Shown here piece after piece: positions 35,901 to 48,400 of a DNA stretch of 64,000 bases. A program made the translations under genes and the position numbers. Position 1 is the first letter of the stretch, and each line of letters begins with the position of its first letter. The notes beneath the pieces are model-generated. The model saw only the letters and a list, made by a program, of their open reading frames with translations, did not search any database and had not been told where the DNA came from. The stretch is taken from assembly GCA_037178855.1 (NCBI GenBank), contig JASJZC010000007.1, positions 7,936,001 through 8,000,000 of the forward strand. Reading direction: 5' to 3'. The DNA comes from Oscheius sp. JU75 (Eukaryota; Nematoda; Chromadorea; Rhabditida; Rhabditidae).

Positions 35901-38384
35901 CTCTATGTCTCTCTGTTTCTTTTTGCTCGTATTATTCTCTCTCTGTGTACCAAACTAACTTCCTGATCCAGCTGCTCCTTCATGTCAAGTTTTGTCAAAC
36001 TATGCTCATCTTCATCTTCAAACGAATACGCATCGTCTAAAAGAAGTTCTCTCTCAAAACAGTAATCAAGCGCACCTTTTGCCTCGGCAGCTGCTCCATT
36101 ATCCATTCTGTAGCTAGCCATTCGTTTCTGCTTATAGATCGGAACCTTGTTAGACCTTGCTGCCATTCTCTCAGCGAAACTTTTCTTCGGTGGCTTCAAC
36201 GCTGCTATTGGGGCCTTGAAAGGGTCTATAACTGTTGAATTATTACAACAAACACAATTTACTTACCCATGCTCACTGATTTTGTTGGAGAGTCAAAAGA
36301 GTTAGATGATTTTTGGGGCGATACCATAGGAGCAGGTGCAGGAGCCGGTGCCGGAAGGAATGGTGTTGAAGAGGGAGTAGGTCGCAAAGAGGCCGGTTCT
36401 TCTTTTAGAAAACCCGTTGGAGAGTCTGGAGGAGTAAACTGAACCAATAACTGAGAGAGTATGGATGAAAATCTACCTGGACAGGACTAAGACCACCATC
36501 TGCTACAGTTTCTCCGAAAACGCCAAAAAGTCCAGCATCATCGGCTTCTTGGGCGGGAAAGTGAGTGAACAGTTCCTGGGTGACATCGTGGTCGTCAGCC
36601 TCCTCATCATTTGTTCTGAAACGTCTTAAATCAACGTTGCAATGCGGTTCAAATGAGCATATTGGGGACAAGCACGACATCTAGAACGATCACTAGCCAC
36701 ACTCACTGTTGTGCAAACCTCTTTGTCGGCGGAGCAGAAGGCGGTGGAGGTCCCGTCGCTGGTGCAGGCAAAGATGTCGAAATGACACATTCCGACTTTG
36801 ATCTCTGAACCTCCTTCGGCTGTGGCGTTCGTTTGTCGAATATCAGTAGCTCGGTTGGATCTATCGCCTCCAACTCGGCATTTGACATGACCCGAGAGGA
36901 ATCGAGCACGGTGGGTAGAACACTGAATTTGAAAGATGAAAGATGGTGAGGCCAGATATCGCACCTCGATGTGCTTGTGCTCGGCTCACATACTACTGCC
37001 GTGTCGTTAATTTTCGCAACAGCCGGGCTGTTTTTTGCAGATAGATCGAACGCCAGCGCCTGAACAAAATTTTTGGATATTTTGAAGTAGCACACCTGTG
37101 GCGTATGAATAGTGCTACCGACATCGATTTCATGCGGCGTGGATGTGGACTGATGCGAAGACGAGGCATTGGATAGAGGTTGTACATTAATGGGAGATTC
37201 CTTAAACCGTTACTTTGTCAGATATGGCGAAAAACATACCACTACTTCTGGTTTAGAATGCAAATATTTTGCAGCCGTCAGTTTGCTGGCAATCAAGTTT
37301 GGAAAAATGTTGCTAGACGAGCTACCATTAACTACAGATGCCTGGAGACTCTGTTGTGCTAACTGGCTGTAATAGATCATCAATAAGACAAAAGTTCAGA
37401 GCAACTCACAAGTTTTTAACATCGGCTACACTAGACAAGTAGAGACTGGGAAGCATTGCGGCTACTTTGGCCTAAAAACGATTATCTGGATGAGGAACAA
37501 GTGGTACTGACCTGGTTGACCTGATCCACCAACCATGCTTGTTGGTTAGAGTGTTGGGCAGCTGCTACATATTGAGCAAGATCAGCCGGGTTGATGGCGG
37601 TCGGCAGGATGGCTGCCGGTATCGTGGAGAATTGAGAAAGAGCGGATAGGAAAGAGGCTTCCAGATTGGTTCCAGCATTTGCGAGTCCTGAAATGGTGTT
37701 ATTTTAATATATTCGCACGGTCACGTTTCAATTAGTCTCTGGAAAAGACATTCTCATCTTTTGCGGAAAGGTCAGATTTGTCATAAGCATGTATCACTGT
37801 GGCGCGATCTTACTCATCGAAAAAAGTTTCACCAAAAAATGACAGAATCAAAAATCTGCTTTAGCATCCGATGAACACAAGCTGCATGTGAGCAAATAAA
37901 TGTAAATTCAAAGAGGCTTTTAGGGGGATGTTGCCTCCAAAGTCACCAAAAATGAGAAAAACGTATAATTTTTACCGATCAAAACATTTTGAGGTCAAAG
38001 ATCAAGTTTAACTTGTCATAACTTTGAACTTTTCATAGTTTACAAAATATATAAAACTAAGAAAAAGTTAATATTTTCGTAATATTCTTCTAGTTTGTCC
38101 ATTTTTTTTCTCGTCTAACCTTTTCTGGGGAACACAAACAGGAAAGTAAGCGAGCCCTACCGTATGCCTGTCACCAAGAAACGAATAATCATAATAATGA
38201 TTGTTCATTATAATGTGGGAAAGTGACTGGAAATAATGACGCAGACTCTCATCATCCTAATTGGTACAAAAACACCCATTTCAGGCTGCACTTTTCCGCT
38301 ATTTGGGTCAAATGAGTCAATCCCACCTGCAAAAGCTGCTGGAAACTGAAATCCTGGTAGGAGATGTTTATTGTTGTGGTCCAT
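32964..38384 (-). CDS. large probable nuclear protein, possibly DUF4211 (QSER1/PRR12-like)
   Basis: The exon chain starts at ATG 38384 (MDHNNKHLLPGFQFPAAFAG), skips a 0.6-kb intron, and continues through more than 15 exons to TAG at 32964-32966. The N-terminal half is low-complexity, rich in Ala, Gln, Ser and Pro, like transcription cofactors. A middle exon near 35.3 kb carries a run of nine lysines and a second basic cluster (RRPKKHKHKKNKERR), likely nuclear localisation signals. An acidic exon near 36.0 kb has FEDEDEHSLTKLD. The C-terminal third looks globular: LWKVDNPNMLQKFPP, NSSTYSGWCEQISSGYYKV, YILYREVIDHALTL and FYFCEPCATAAQQFHQCY. The LQKF...STYSGW spacing suggests DUF4211 as in QSER1 and PRR12, which bind chromatin, but I hold this loosely. 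That it is one gene rests on consistent phase across introns. Confidence 0.65.
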
Positions 38385-40025
38385 CCCATGGGGACAGAGA
38401 ATACAGCTGATCCGAAATGTTGTCTCAAAAACTGCACACCCCTCGCGGTCAGCGCACAGATTATTCGTTGGTTGGCGTTTCTTGCTGCTGTTGAGAATCG
38501 ATTAGATGGTGCGCCGCGGCTGCGCTGCGTCGGCCACACAGAGAGAGAGGTCGGTGCTACAACAAATAGCCTTTTGGTCGCCTGTACTCATCATTGTTGA
38601 TCTGCTTTATTTGGAACTGGTGTAAGATCAAAGCTCAGTTTCATCACCGAGTCACGTTGTCTGCCAGCTGAAAACGGTTTACTTCTGAAACTTTGAAATC
38701 TGAATATGGTTACTTTCCTCTATAAAGACCAGAAAAACTTCCAATTTTAAATCACAGCATTTATTTTCATTTCATTGAAAAGCGTACTTCCTCATTGAAA
38801 GATTCTTTTTATCAGACCGCATGCGTTTTCACACGCCTGTAGGAAAGTGCGCCGCCGTTCTGGCCAAATACCTTGTGGTCAGTTAAGATGGTCTAAAACG
38901 CGATTGCTGACGTGATACTGTTTGTTCTTTGAGAGAATTTGTGATTATTCGTAACTTTGATTGGAATAGTTTCCGAAACATGAAATTCTGTTGAGGAAAT
39001 AAATGTTGGCACAAGTCAGTGGATCTGAAATAAACCGAATGGCATGGAACGATGACAGTGAACAGAAAAATTGAAGAAGGAAATGACAGAAAAAAGCTAT
39101 GAAAATAGATAATAGACAGGTTCATAACATTTTCAGGCTATATTCGTCAGATCGGCTACGTCTTCACTAAACGTCAAAAGATTAACTTTCTAACGAAAGA
39201 GTCTTTGTTACCGAACTTTCCAAACAGAGTTTCTGTGCTTTAATTTCTCCTAGCCTATCTTCAATACATACAAATACTCAGTCGTCACAAACAAGACGTC
39301 TCCTTTAAGATTTTGTGTTCTCTCTTTTGTTCCCGTTCGTGAGGCGACTTGCCTACTCACACCTGCAGGACTCTTCTTGTTCCGATTTTTTACCGCTGTC
39401 TGCAAAAACCGTCCCACTCCGTCTTCCTATTTACACGAACGGTTCAAAGCTCGTGTTTTCGAAATGTCGGCAAATGGGCACTTCTTCTAATAGTGACACC
39501 TCGAGCGGTTGTTTTGTTGTCTTTTCTAGCAGGACACTCCTTGATAACAAGGTTATCCTAGTTTGTTTGCTACGGCACACTTTGAACTAAGGTCACGGCC
39601 TGGGCATTACTCATCACCATGACAAACCGCTGGAAATCAAGCAACCTCGAGATTTAGTCTTTGAAATCCTCCGTCTAGTATCACCTTTTCTTATTAGCAA
39701 GTTGCAACAAGATAATGCGTTTCTTCCCCTCAAGCTCCTCCGGAGACTGCGCACTTGAATATTCAAAGAACCATCCACAACGGCTCAGAAATGTGTTTTT
39801 CAATCCTAGAACATAATGCTGTGCTTCAACGGGGCGCCCACTTCCTCTCTTTGCTGATTTTTCCGAAAAGCAAGACGCTCCACAGAAATTCTATTAGTAC
39901 TGAGAAAGACCGAGCCTGTGTTCCCCGTTCCTCGATAGGATCCCGTAAGAAAAGAATGCATTTGGTATACTTCCCCACTAGTCTTGAATTCTTATCCTTC
40001 TCTCATTCTTTCATAAGAACTCTAG
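38385..40025. other. intergenic, nothing recognised
   Basis: Upstream of the large minus-strand gene. Short frames exist on both strands (for example 39315-39590 plus) but none with a recognisable product or splice context. Confidence 0.45.
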
Positions 40026-40184
40026 ATGTCTTGTCCGAACAACATGGACAAGACTCTTTTTACCAGTCTCGACGACGGATTCGATCTTCCCTACCTGAAG
40101 CATGTGGAGACTATGCAGGCCAACATGTGTACTTCTCGGAACTTACGCATGGTTCAACCGCCAGAGGAGCTTAAGAACGACGAT
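40026..40184 (+). CDS. candidate 53-codon first exon, possibly of GSK3
   Basis: ATG 40026 opens a frame of exactly 53 codons that ends at a GTGAGT donor in phase 0. The residues (for example NMDKTLFTSLDDGFDLPYLK) look like real protein. The next GSK3 exon (acceptor at 42011-42013) also begins in phase 0, so this could be an alternative N-terminus of that kinase. It could equally be the start of a separate short gene, using the acceptor before about 40940 and ending at 40981. Confidence 0.35.
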
Positions 40185-41572
40185 GTGAGTTCAAGTTTTT
40201 TTTTTGAGATGTTCTTGTGCTGACAACTTTGGCATTGTCTTGCAAACGTTCTGGAAATTGAAATATACCCAGCCTAACTGAATTAGATGCACAATATAAA
40301 TGAGCAACCGGGGTTCAGAAAACCGGACCTTCCAGAGAATACTGTACCGTCCATCTTAACACGAGTCATAGACAAAACGTTTGGTCAAAGCCAAGGTTAA
40401 ACAGATTGTTATCCATAAACAATTTACTTTTAGAATTGGTACGCAAGTAGAACCGTTACAAGGGCCCAGCCTCTCATTTTCTATCTGTTGTCCTGTTACT
40501 AGGAACACTGGTTCATGAGCCTAAGCGCCGAATTTCTTTATTTGTTACAATTGATGGGTATTCTTGACAAAACAGGTTAATTCATGCTAATTATACATGC
40601 TTTAAAGCTTATAAAGTTTTCAGTCTGCTCAAAATTGCTTTATGTGAGAAGCTTCACTTTTTGTAGCCATGTTTGTAGAGACTCATTTTCTCTCTGGCCG
40701 ACACTAGGAAACGTCATTCTCACATAGGCCACATTCACTTAATGAAGTTATAAGGGAGGAGAATCGTCTCCTTTTACTCTGTTCATGCTTGTGTTTTGCC
40801 GGGCAGAAAATCTCTAAATAGCCGTCCTTTTTCTGCTAATCTGGCTTGAATCCATCCCTAATTAGGATCTCACCTCTGCTGAAAAGAAAACACTTCCACA
40901 CGACTCTTCTGCTAGCCGGTGAAGATGCTCTTTTTGCAGGTGTCACAACCGCCTCATATTCTATTATTGTGCTCTCTGACTCCTAGACTACGCAAACGCT
41001 GAGTGAGAAAGCGAGCAGAAGTCATCCAACCAGATTTTATCGGCCCGTTGTTATTCATCGTTCTATTATAGCCAAGGCGATGGCTAACATTGACGCGACA
41101 AAAATTGCGGGTGGTCTTGAACCAGAGCTCAGCGTAACAAAATGCCTCACCTCTCAGGTTGCACACTTTCACAAAACATTCGCTTCCTCTTTTTTTCAAT
41201 TCTTCGGCATTCTCCTTCTTCTTTAGCAAAGGAAAAAGTTCGTTTTTAATCGTGGACAAAATTGGATTCTCTCACGTCGCGGGTCCAATTCGATGAATGA
41301 GCCAACGAGTTCCGCTCAGGTAATGATTTATACGTCTTCGAATAGTTTTATCGGGCAAACCATCTGTCGGCTCCCCTTCTATCACCACAGTCACACTTCA
41401 AGCTTATCCTCACGTCGTCGCCTTTTCCAATACGGCCTAGAGAGACAGAGAGACGTAATCGCAGGGTACCTCCACTCATAAACGATATCTGGCTGCTAGG
41501 TTACCATATTGAAAACCGCATTCAACTACCCGAATTCGTATACATTGATAAGGGAGAAAAAAGGTCAACAAG
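40185..41572. other. gap, probable intron or promoter region upstream of GSK3
   Basis: No supported gene. It may be intron if the exon at 40026 belongs to the kinase gene. Confidence 0.35.
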
Positions 41573-41620
41573 ATGCCCGATTTGAGGAATCTGCTCTCAC
41601 GTAGTCTCTCGTCATTAGTC
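41573..41620 (+). CDS. candidate 16-codon alternative first exon of GSK3
   Basis: ATG 41573 starts MPDLRNLLSRSLSSLV and reaches a GTAAGT donor at 41621 in phase 0. Splicing to the acceptor at 42011-42013 would add a lysine and then the kinase ATG in frame. The sequence is Leu/Ser/Arg-rich, like a membrane- or organelle-directing leader, though it is too short to say. Confidence 0.35.
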
Positions 41621-42016
41621 GTAAGTTTCATTGAATCTTCATGTCAAAACACAAACGTCTCTAGAGATCCTTTTGGGGGCATTTCAACAAATTTTTCTTC
41701 CTAAATGATGCGCAATTGTTGCGTGAAAGGGCGCTTTGATCCGCAAAACATCCGGCTCGCTTTTTCCGTCTGAATTGTGGCTCATCCTATCTAAAATTAG
41801 CATCATTTCTAGCGCCAAGGCTCTAACTTTGAGACCAAAACACACGCTTTCTTTTGCGTGTTTTTGAACACTACAGTGCTCTATAAGAGAATTTTGTCCA
41901 ATGTTGTGAGTATGTGCCTCCCTCGCAGCTTCATCTTCGCTATGTCCCTGGGGTAGGGAAACAAGCCCGTTCTCTCGGCCCCAAGTTTGCAGACTCACTA
42001 ACCCTTTCCTCAGAAA

Positions 42017-44065
42017 ATGTCCTCTGTCCGGCACCGTTCAAAGTCACAGCGAAGACAATTAGTAAACGCGCTTTTCTTATTAGTTTGTAATGACTTATAT
42101 TTTCAGCCTATGGTGAATAGGCCAAATCGCATCGATGCCACCACAATTCAAGTTACTCAAGGATATGGTACGGGTAAGACCATGGAAGTTCGCTACTTTG
42201 ACAGCAAGGTTTTCGTGTGTTATGTTTCTGTATTAGGTGTTTCAGATAATTGGTAACGGGTCCTTTGGCACAGTTTACATGGCCACCTTGTACGATACGA
42301 AGGAGACGGTTGCAATCAAAAAAGTCAAGCAGGATAAACGTTATAAGGTGGGCAGGTGCTTATGGTATATAAACTGTTTTTGAATGATATACACTTGTTT
42401 ATCGTGCTGAAAGAATTATTGACATCAATTTCTTTTGGTTATCACCGGCCCGCTGGGAATTTGCGCACGATTCCATGGCGTCTCAAACATTCGTCCAGAA
42501 ATAAACATAAATGACTTTTAGAATCGTGAGCTTTCAATAATGAAGAAGTTGGAGCATCCGAATGTGGTCAGACTTATGTATTACTTTTACACAAACGATA
42601 CGGTATGGGTAATTCCTGGACGAAAACGGAGCAATTATTTTAGAGTGGAGACTTCCTCAACCTTATCCTTGAGTTCATGCCCAAAACTTTGTCCCAGATT
42701 AATAAGATGAGCAATCCGATCCCGGACTTCTATGTGAAGGTAAATGCGTTCGTTCCAGTGATGAGTTCCCCCTAATCTCATTACAGCTGTACATGTTTCA
42801 ATTGCTGCGCGGATTGTCCTTCATGCACTGCCAGCGCATTTGTCATCGCGACATCAAGCCGCAGAATCTGTTGGTCGATCCCGAGTACGGCGTCTTGAAG
42901 ATTTGCGACTTTGGCTCGGCCAAAGAGCTCAGCGACTCAGAATCCAATGTGTCATACATCTGCTCCCGGTAATTAAGTAATCTTTAGTCGTTGACCAAGT
43001 GAGAACTATTCAGGTATTATCGTGCTCCTGAACTCGTCTACGGTGCAGAAAAATACACAACTGCTGTTGATTTGTGGTCTGTGGGAACTGTGATGCTAGA
43101 GCTCTACACACACTCACCAGTTTTTCGTGGAGATTCACCGCAGAATCAGATCGGAGCTATCATGAAGGTAACGATTAGGCAAGCAACCGGAATTTGATTC
43201 TTTAAAAACGAGCTACTTTATGAGCTCTATTTGTAAAACTTAGCTTGGAAACAACTGGTAGAGATGAGAAATGGACGTTACAAGTTCCCTTGATACATTC
43301 TTATCTGATTCCTTTGTATTCTTGAAGAATTTTTTCTCTGGCTCTGGTCATATGAGATTTAAAATCAATCTAAAAGCCAGCCAAGTTAACCCTTGCTTTT
43401 TAAAGTTCCCTTTCTTTAAGCATCAGACCCTTGCTTTTTCATGTTCTTTCCTACCTTAGTGCAATTGCATTAGAAATTGCAAAACATGTCAGAACGCGAG
43501 ATCGGAAAAAATGTTGCATACTTGTATGAGCTGTCAGTCACGACGTATTGCAGTTTAACAACCACTGTTCAATGTTCGTTTCTTGCAGGTCCTTGGCACG
43601 CCAACAAAGGAGGAGTTGATTGCAATGAATCCGAACTTCAAAGACAAGGACTATCCAAAGCACAAGGTCGGAAGTGGAATCACAAAACTGTTTGTGAACG
43701 ATGATCCACCACTACATATGGTCGAACTAACGGCAGCAATTCTCAAATTTGATCCTAAGCAGAGAATTACTGCTATCGAGTCCCTCGCCCATCCTTATTT
43801 CCATCAGCTGCAAAAGCCGGATCTCGAGGTATTTTTGCGAATCTCAATTACAAATCGCCTCTAAACTTAGTATTTGCCCAATGGAAATCTGATGCCGCGG
43901 ATCTTCGACTGGTATGAGAAGGAATACAACATTCGTCCGGATCTTAACTGCAAGATCTTCCCCAAAGCTCCAGAAGTTCCAGAAACCCCGTACGAGAATG
44001 GAAATGAGAACGGAGCGGGCATGGTCTCTCGCGAACAGACTCTCAGCCCTCAGCAAAACCTGTAA
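42017..44065 (+). CDS. GSK3: glycogen synthase kinase 3 family Ser/Thr kinase
   Basis: GSK3 kinases phosphorylate primed substrates and act in Wnt and insulin signalling and in cell polarity. The protein has the glycine loop [10 protein letters not shown], the VAIKK lysine, the catalytic loop [13 protein letters not shown], the activation-loop tyrosine in YICSRYYRAPE, and the GSK3-specific segments [36 protein letters not shown] and ALAHPYFH-like ([11 protein letters not shown]). The N-terminus is short and basic and lacks the RTTSFAE inhibitory serine motif of animal GSK3-beta. Outside the core it is divergent (for example [23 protein letters not shown]), so it may be a lineage-specific paralogue rather than the main copy. 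Introns are short except one of about 420 nt at 43168-43588. The start could also be extended by upstream exons in frame. The stop is TAA at 44063-44065. Confidence 0.92.
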
Positions 44066-44217
44066 ATATACATTCTCCCACTCACAAGCCTTATCCTTTC
44101 TGCTAATGCTCCAACCCAATCGTACAATAGTATATCAGAATGATGTGCCAACTTGCTTCTGTACATTATGCAAAGCGTTTGTTTGATGTTCTCGTCGTTG
44201 TGGATTGAGATTTGGGT

Positions 44218-44223
44218 AATAAA
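44218..44223 (+). terminator. poly(A) signal AATAAA of GSK3 gene
   Basis: AATAAA lies about 155 bp after the kinase stop codon. Confidence 0.5.
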
Positions 44224-45013
44224 CTTTGTTGTCATACAACTCCAGCATCGAAAGTATGTAGTATGAAGAGTAGATAAAAACTCTGAAAATAGTTGTTAAG
44301 CTTCATTCATCCAGTCGTCATAGAATCTTGTGCAAAAGAGTACGGTCGAAGCTGCTCTCTATGTATATAACTCAGCATAAAAGCACAAAAGCTGCTACGT
44401 ATTGTCTCTGTTGTTCTTACATGTCATGTGGAATTGTCAGCAGTTTAGCAGAAGTAACATGGCATAGGTGACAAAAATGTCAGACAATTTGTTACAGTAA
44501 GCAATTCAAAATCATAGATTCTTGTATATCTAGCGCTTAAATTCCGAAGAATGAAACTCAATAAACCATAGTTTTGTTTACAGAAGTTAGTGTTGTATTG
44601 CCATTCAATACCAAACTTCCAAAGAACAAACTGCGTAAATGTCCAACTCGAATGTATTAAGTTGTTTGGTTTCGAGGTTATCAACACGTGCAAAACAAAT
44701 ATTTCTTATCAGTCTAACTTTAGTTGTAATCCTACAAGTAAAGTTTTTGACAATGTGTAGCTACTACTCTCGTGTTGACAACCATCTTTCGGATTTCTGA
44801 GCTGTGCTGGTGATGGAATGGATCCCAGTAATTCCGCTTAAGGTTCAAACTTCATTTTCCAAAATAAAATTAGGTTTACAAAAAAGTGATGCGTATATGT
44901 TTTAAATGATAACCAGGTGCAAAGGAGTATGACTCTGGTGCAACCCGCCTGGCCAAGGACAACCACAAAGTAAGAGTATACAATGTACAGACAGCCAAAA
45001 CTCATAAAACTTC
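44224..45013. other. convergent spacer, nothing recognised
   Basis: AT-rich spacer between the GSK3 gene and the minus-strand membrane protein gene. Confidence 0.5.
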
Positions 45014-45444
45014 TCAGGCTGCCGCCCACAAGCCTCCCGAGAATCCTGCTCCCCATTGTCGACGATCAGACGGCTCTTTTCTAGGAGCTGAACTTGACGA
45101 GGTTGGCTTGAATCTGAAATGATTCTAAATCAAAATACGTCCAGACGGGAATTGAGATTAGATTGATGCCGCTTCGAGGCATCTGATTCAATTTTTGTTC
45201 CTCATCCCTCACCTCAGTGGAGTCGTTCTTTTTGTGATGCAGTTCCCCAGCAGAAAGGCTATAGCCGTAAGAAGGACGCAGATGATGACCACATAGATGG
45301 CCCAATTCGGCCAATGCTCTTTCGCATCCATAATCTGTAAATAGATAGTATCTTGACCCCAATTTCCTTAATTACCGGAATATGATGTTCATTTTCCTGT
45401 GGGTAGATGGCAGGGGGTAAACGCGACGGAGCGCGTTCGCTCAT
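45014..45444 (-). CDS. small single-pass membrane protein, unrecognised
   Basis: ATG 45444 starts a product of about 95 residues in three exons. A polar N-terminus (MSERAPSRLPPAIYP) with several His and Glu is followed by one strong hydrophobic helix (WAIYVVIICVLLTAIAFLLG), then Cys and a basic stop-transfer segment (NCITKRTTPLR). The C-terminus is Ser/Lys/Arg-rich and ends GAGFSGGLWAAA. The last intron is either about 98 nt or, in a shorter reading, about 30 nt, but only the longer one keeps a long frame. It is a likely type I or III single-pass protein with no family I recognise. Confidence 0.5.
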
Positions 45445-48400
45445 TTTCAGTCAGAAGTGTTTGGGCTATTATGTTGGAAGTAAATTGACCAATAGACGTC
45501 TGAAATTATATTTTTCATTTGAACAGACATGAAGATGACAGAAAACAAGCATGGAAACGTTGTGAGAGTGTGCAAATTCAAGCAGCTAAGGAGCAGACGG
45601 ATCAAATATCCCGGTCCAGATTGTGTTTCCCACTCAATTCTTAAGACGAGTCCTTATGGGGGCAGTCTCCACACATTCTGACGGATTTCAAATGTATGCA
45701 GATATTTTCATTGAACAGAAAATTAAATGGACTTTTTGATGTATGCGCGTATATAGTAGGAGCGTAAATTTAGTTCACTTTATTTTACATTTCCTTCTCT
45801 CAAAAAGAGACAGAGCAGCAATCAAATGTCATGTATTTTCTGATTATACACTATCCTAATTATAAGAAGAGAGCCCTGCAGAGTTAAACGTCAAGCAGAG
45901 AAAGTCAGGCCATAGCGTGCGATTTTGGCTAGCCAATTCAGGAGAAACAATAAAAAATTTAAAGGAGTCTCGCAGCCTCCTCAAAATTAAGGAGACTGTC
46001 GCGGTAGACAAGCTATAACGTCTTGTCTCTCGAACAGTGGATAGCTCCTGAACGACGGCAACAAAACGGAGAAAATATTAATGGAAAGAAGGCAAAAGAG
46101 CACAAGGAAACGTGCCCACTGCCGGCGGTTGTAGAGGAATGAAATGTGGGGGTGACATTAAGATTACCGAGAGCCGACGTCGTTGTCACGGACGAACGCA
46201 GTCAGGAAGTTGGCCCCGAGTAAGGGATTCTATTAGGTTACGCCTCTTTCGTCCTGCATGAGGGGACAATTCTTCAAGACAAAAACTCGTAGAGAAAACT
46301 TCATTACTTGAGAGAACGAATCTTTTGGACCAAAATGTGAAAGTGGCACTTTGTAAAGTTAAGGAAGAGTAAATACAGAATGATGCACTGACAGGATCAG
46401 CTTTCATGGAGGCGTCCACTACGAAATAGATATCTTAGGATAAAAGTCAGTTTCCGGTCTCTTCCATCCGGAGACGGGCAATCTCGCTGCTAAAAATGTG
46501 ATTGCAAATGCTGGAGCATAAGGTCAATTAAACAACAATTTACATTGGTCAATCCTGGTTGCATTTCGCTCTTCTAACGAGCAATTGTTGAGCAAAAAAC
46601 AATTGTGTGCTGTAATGGGACCCAGGGGTCACAAGAATGTTTCATGGGTGTAAAAGGTGATCAAAGCTTATACGTAAAAAGAGAAGAATCCCCTCTCTTC
46701 TCAGTAATCTCACGAAAGAGCGCTGATCGCTCTCACATGTGTGTATGTGTGCCGGTTTGGAAATGAATAAAACAGCGTGTCGTTCATAGCCGCCGCAATG
46801 ACAGCCCCTGGAGCTCCACGATGCATCCTGAAGTGCGTTACAAAATATATTGAGGCGCATCTATGCCATGCGTCACGTGAAGAAACTAATAAAGAGGAAT
46901 TATGAGGAATAGAATTGCGCATATCGCAGCATATGCTGCTCGAAAGATCAAAATACTATCTAGAAATGAATGGAATCTTACTGAAGTAATGATGGAAGCC
47001 TAATGTTGTAGACTCTCGGTGAAAAACAAAAGCAGAACTAAATGAACGAGCACTTTACGAAACGAATCTGACAGCCTGCAAAACATGGATAGTAAGGCCT
47101 TGCAAACTTTATACAATCACTTCGGTCCCATTTTTCAACAAAGTTCTTTCACTGGAAATGTGCAGCAGTTTAGAGCATCAAATAAATCAAACTTTTCGCG
47201 AGGGTAAAAGAGACGATTTCTTAGCGTAGTTTTGCCCAAAAACGCGAGCAAACTCAAGTGAAAAGACATGGCATATGAGTCACGAAAAGTGAGGTTGAGA
47301 AAGATATAATGTAAGGAGGAGAGTATGAAGAGACGTAGCAAATGTGGTAGAACGCCAAAGAAGGCTAATAAGTGAGATCAGGTAGTTTTGATACAATTCA
47401 CCGAGAAACCCACTGTTGAAGGGGGAGCTAGAAAAGAACAAAGTGTAGCTTAACGTTGATACCTCATTGCATGCAAAAAGAGAGAGGATGGCCGTTGTAA
47501 GCAAAGCAGTTAATATTTTGACCCTGCCCTTAATGTTTGGCTGGAGGCAATCGGAACTGAATACGATGGCTCTTGACATTGTGGGATGGGACTAACTGGT
47601 TAAAAAGCTGCTAACTGGCCCCCAAACGACACTAACTGCAGAGAGAAAGGGAAAATGAGTTCGAAGCGCAGTTTGTTGCGTTTGTTTGATTGGAGAACAG
47701 CATTCAGCAAACAGCAAAAGGCTTGAAGACTTCGCGTTCAATTTCAAAAAAGGACAATGGCCAGCCGAGACTCATCACCGCGAGCCCTCAAGAAAAGTGT
47801 TTTTTGTGGCAGTAGGTGAAGACAGCCGGAGACAAGTGCACATGACTGACGAGTTATGAAAATGATTGAAGGCACTAACCTCAGTAGTCAACTGGACGGA
47901 CCCACATAACTTCCTGCTTGCCAAACAACAGTTGTCGTTTACAGATTAATGTCTAACGAAAACATGTGTGGTCGAAATAACTTCAGGACAGCACGAGAAC
48001 TCTCCTGCAGCCGCTCACGAGGAAACCTGGTTAAAATACACGAAGAAGAGATAAACATAATTTTGGGTCTCTGCTCATGCAGGCTTTGGGTTTCCATCAT
48101 CCACGTGGACGTTATGACATCTTTATGGGTTTGGAACAACGGCTGACGATTATGCGACTAAGTATGTTCTAGTATTACCCAAGCATTCCTATTCATTATG
48201 CTTAAAGTCTGTACCACCTATGTTTCAATGAAGAATTCGTACCCCAGACATTTTAAATCGGCTATCATCAGTTAGGGTACCCCGTCCCATTGGTTACTAA
48301 CCATGATGTTCGCGAATGATTTTGAAAAATGGTTTTCTAACTATTTTCAGTTCAGAACAGCTCGATTGAATATAGTCGTATTCATTCCAGAATTGACAAG

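Noticed and set aside
47280-47579. 99-codon hydrophobic minus-strand frame
   Set aside because: Leu/Ser/Phe-rich composition fits translation of a T-rich stretch; no start context, splice sites or similarity.
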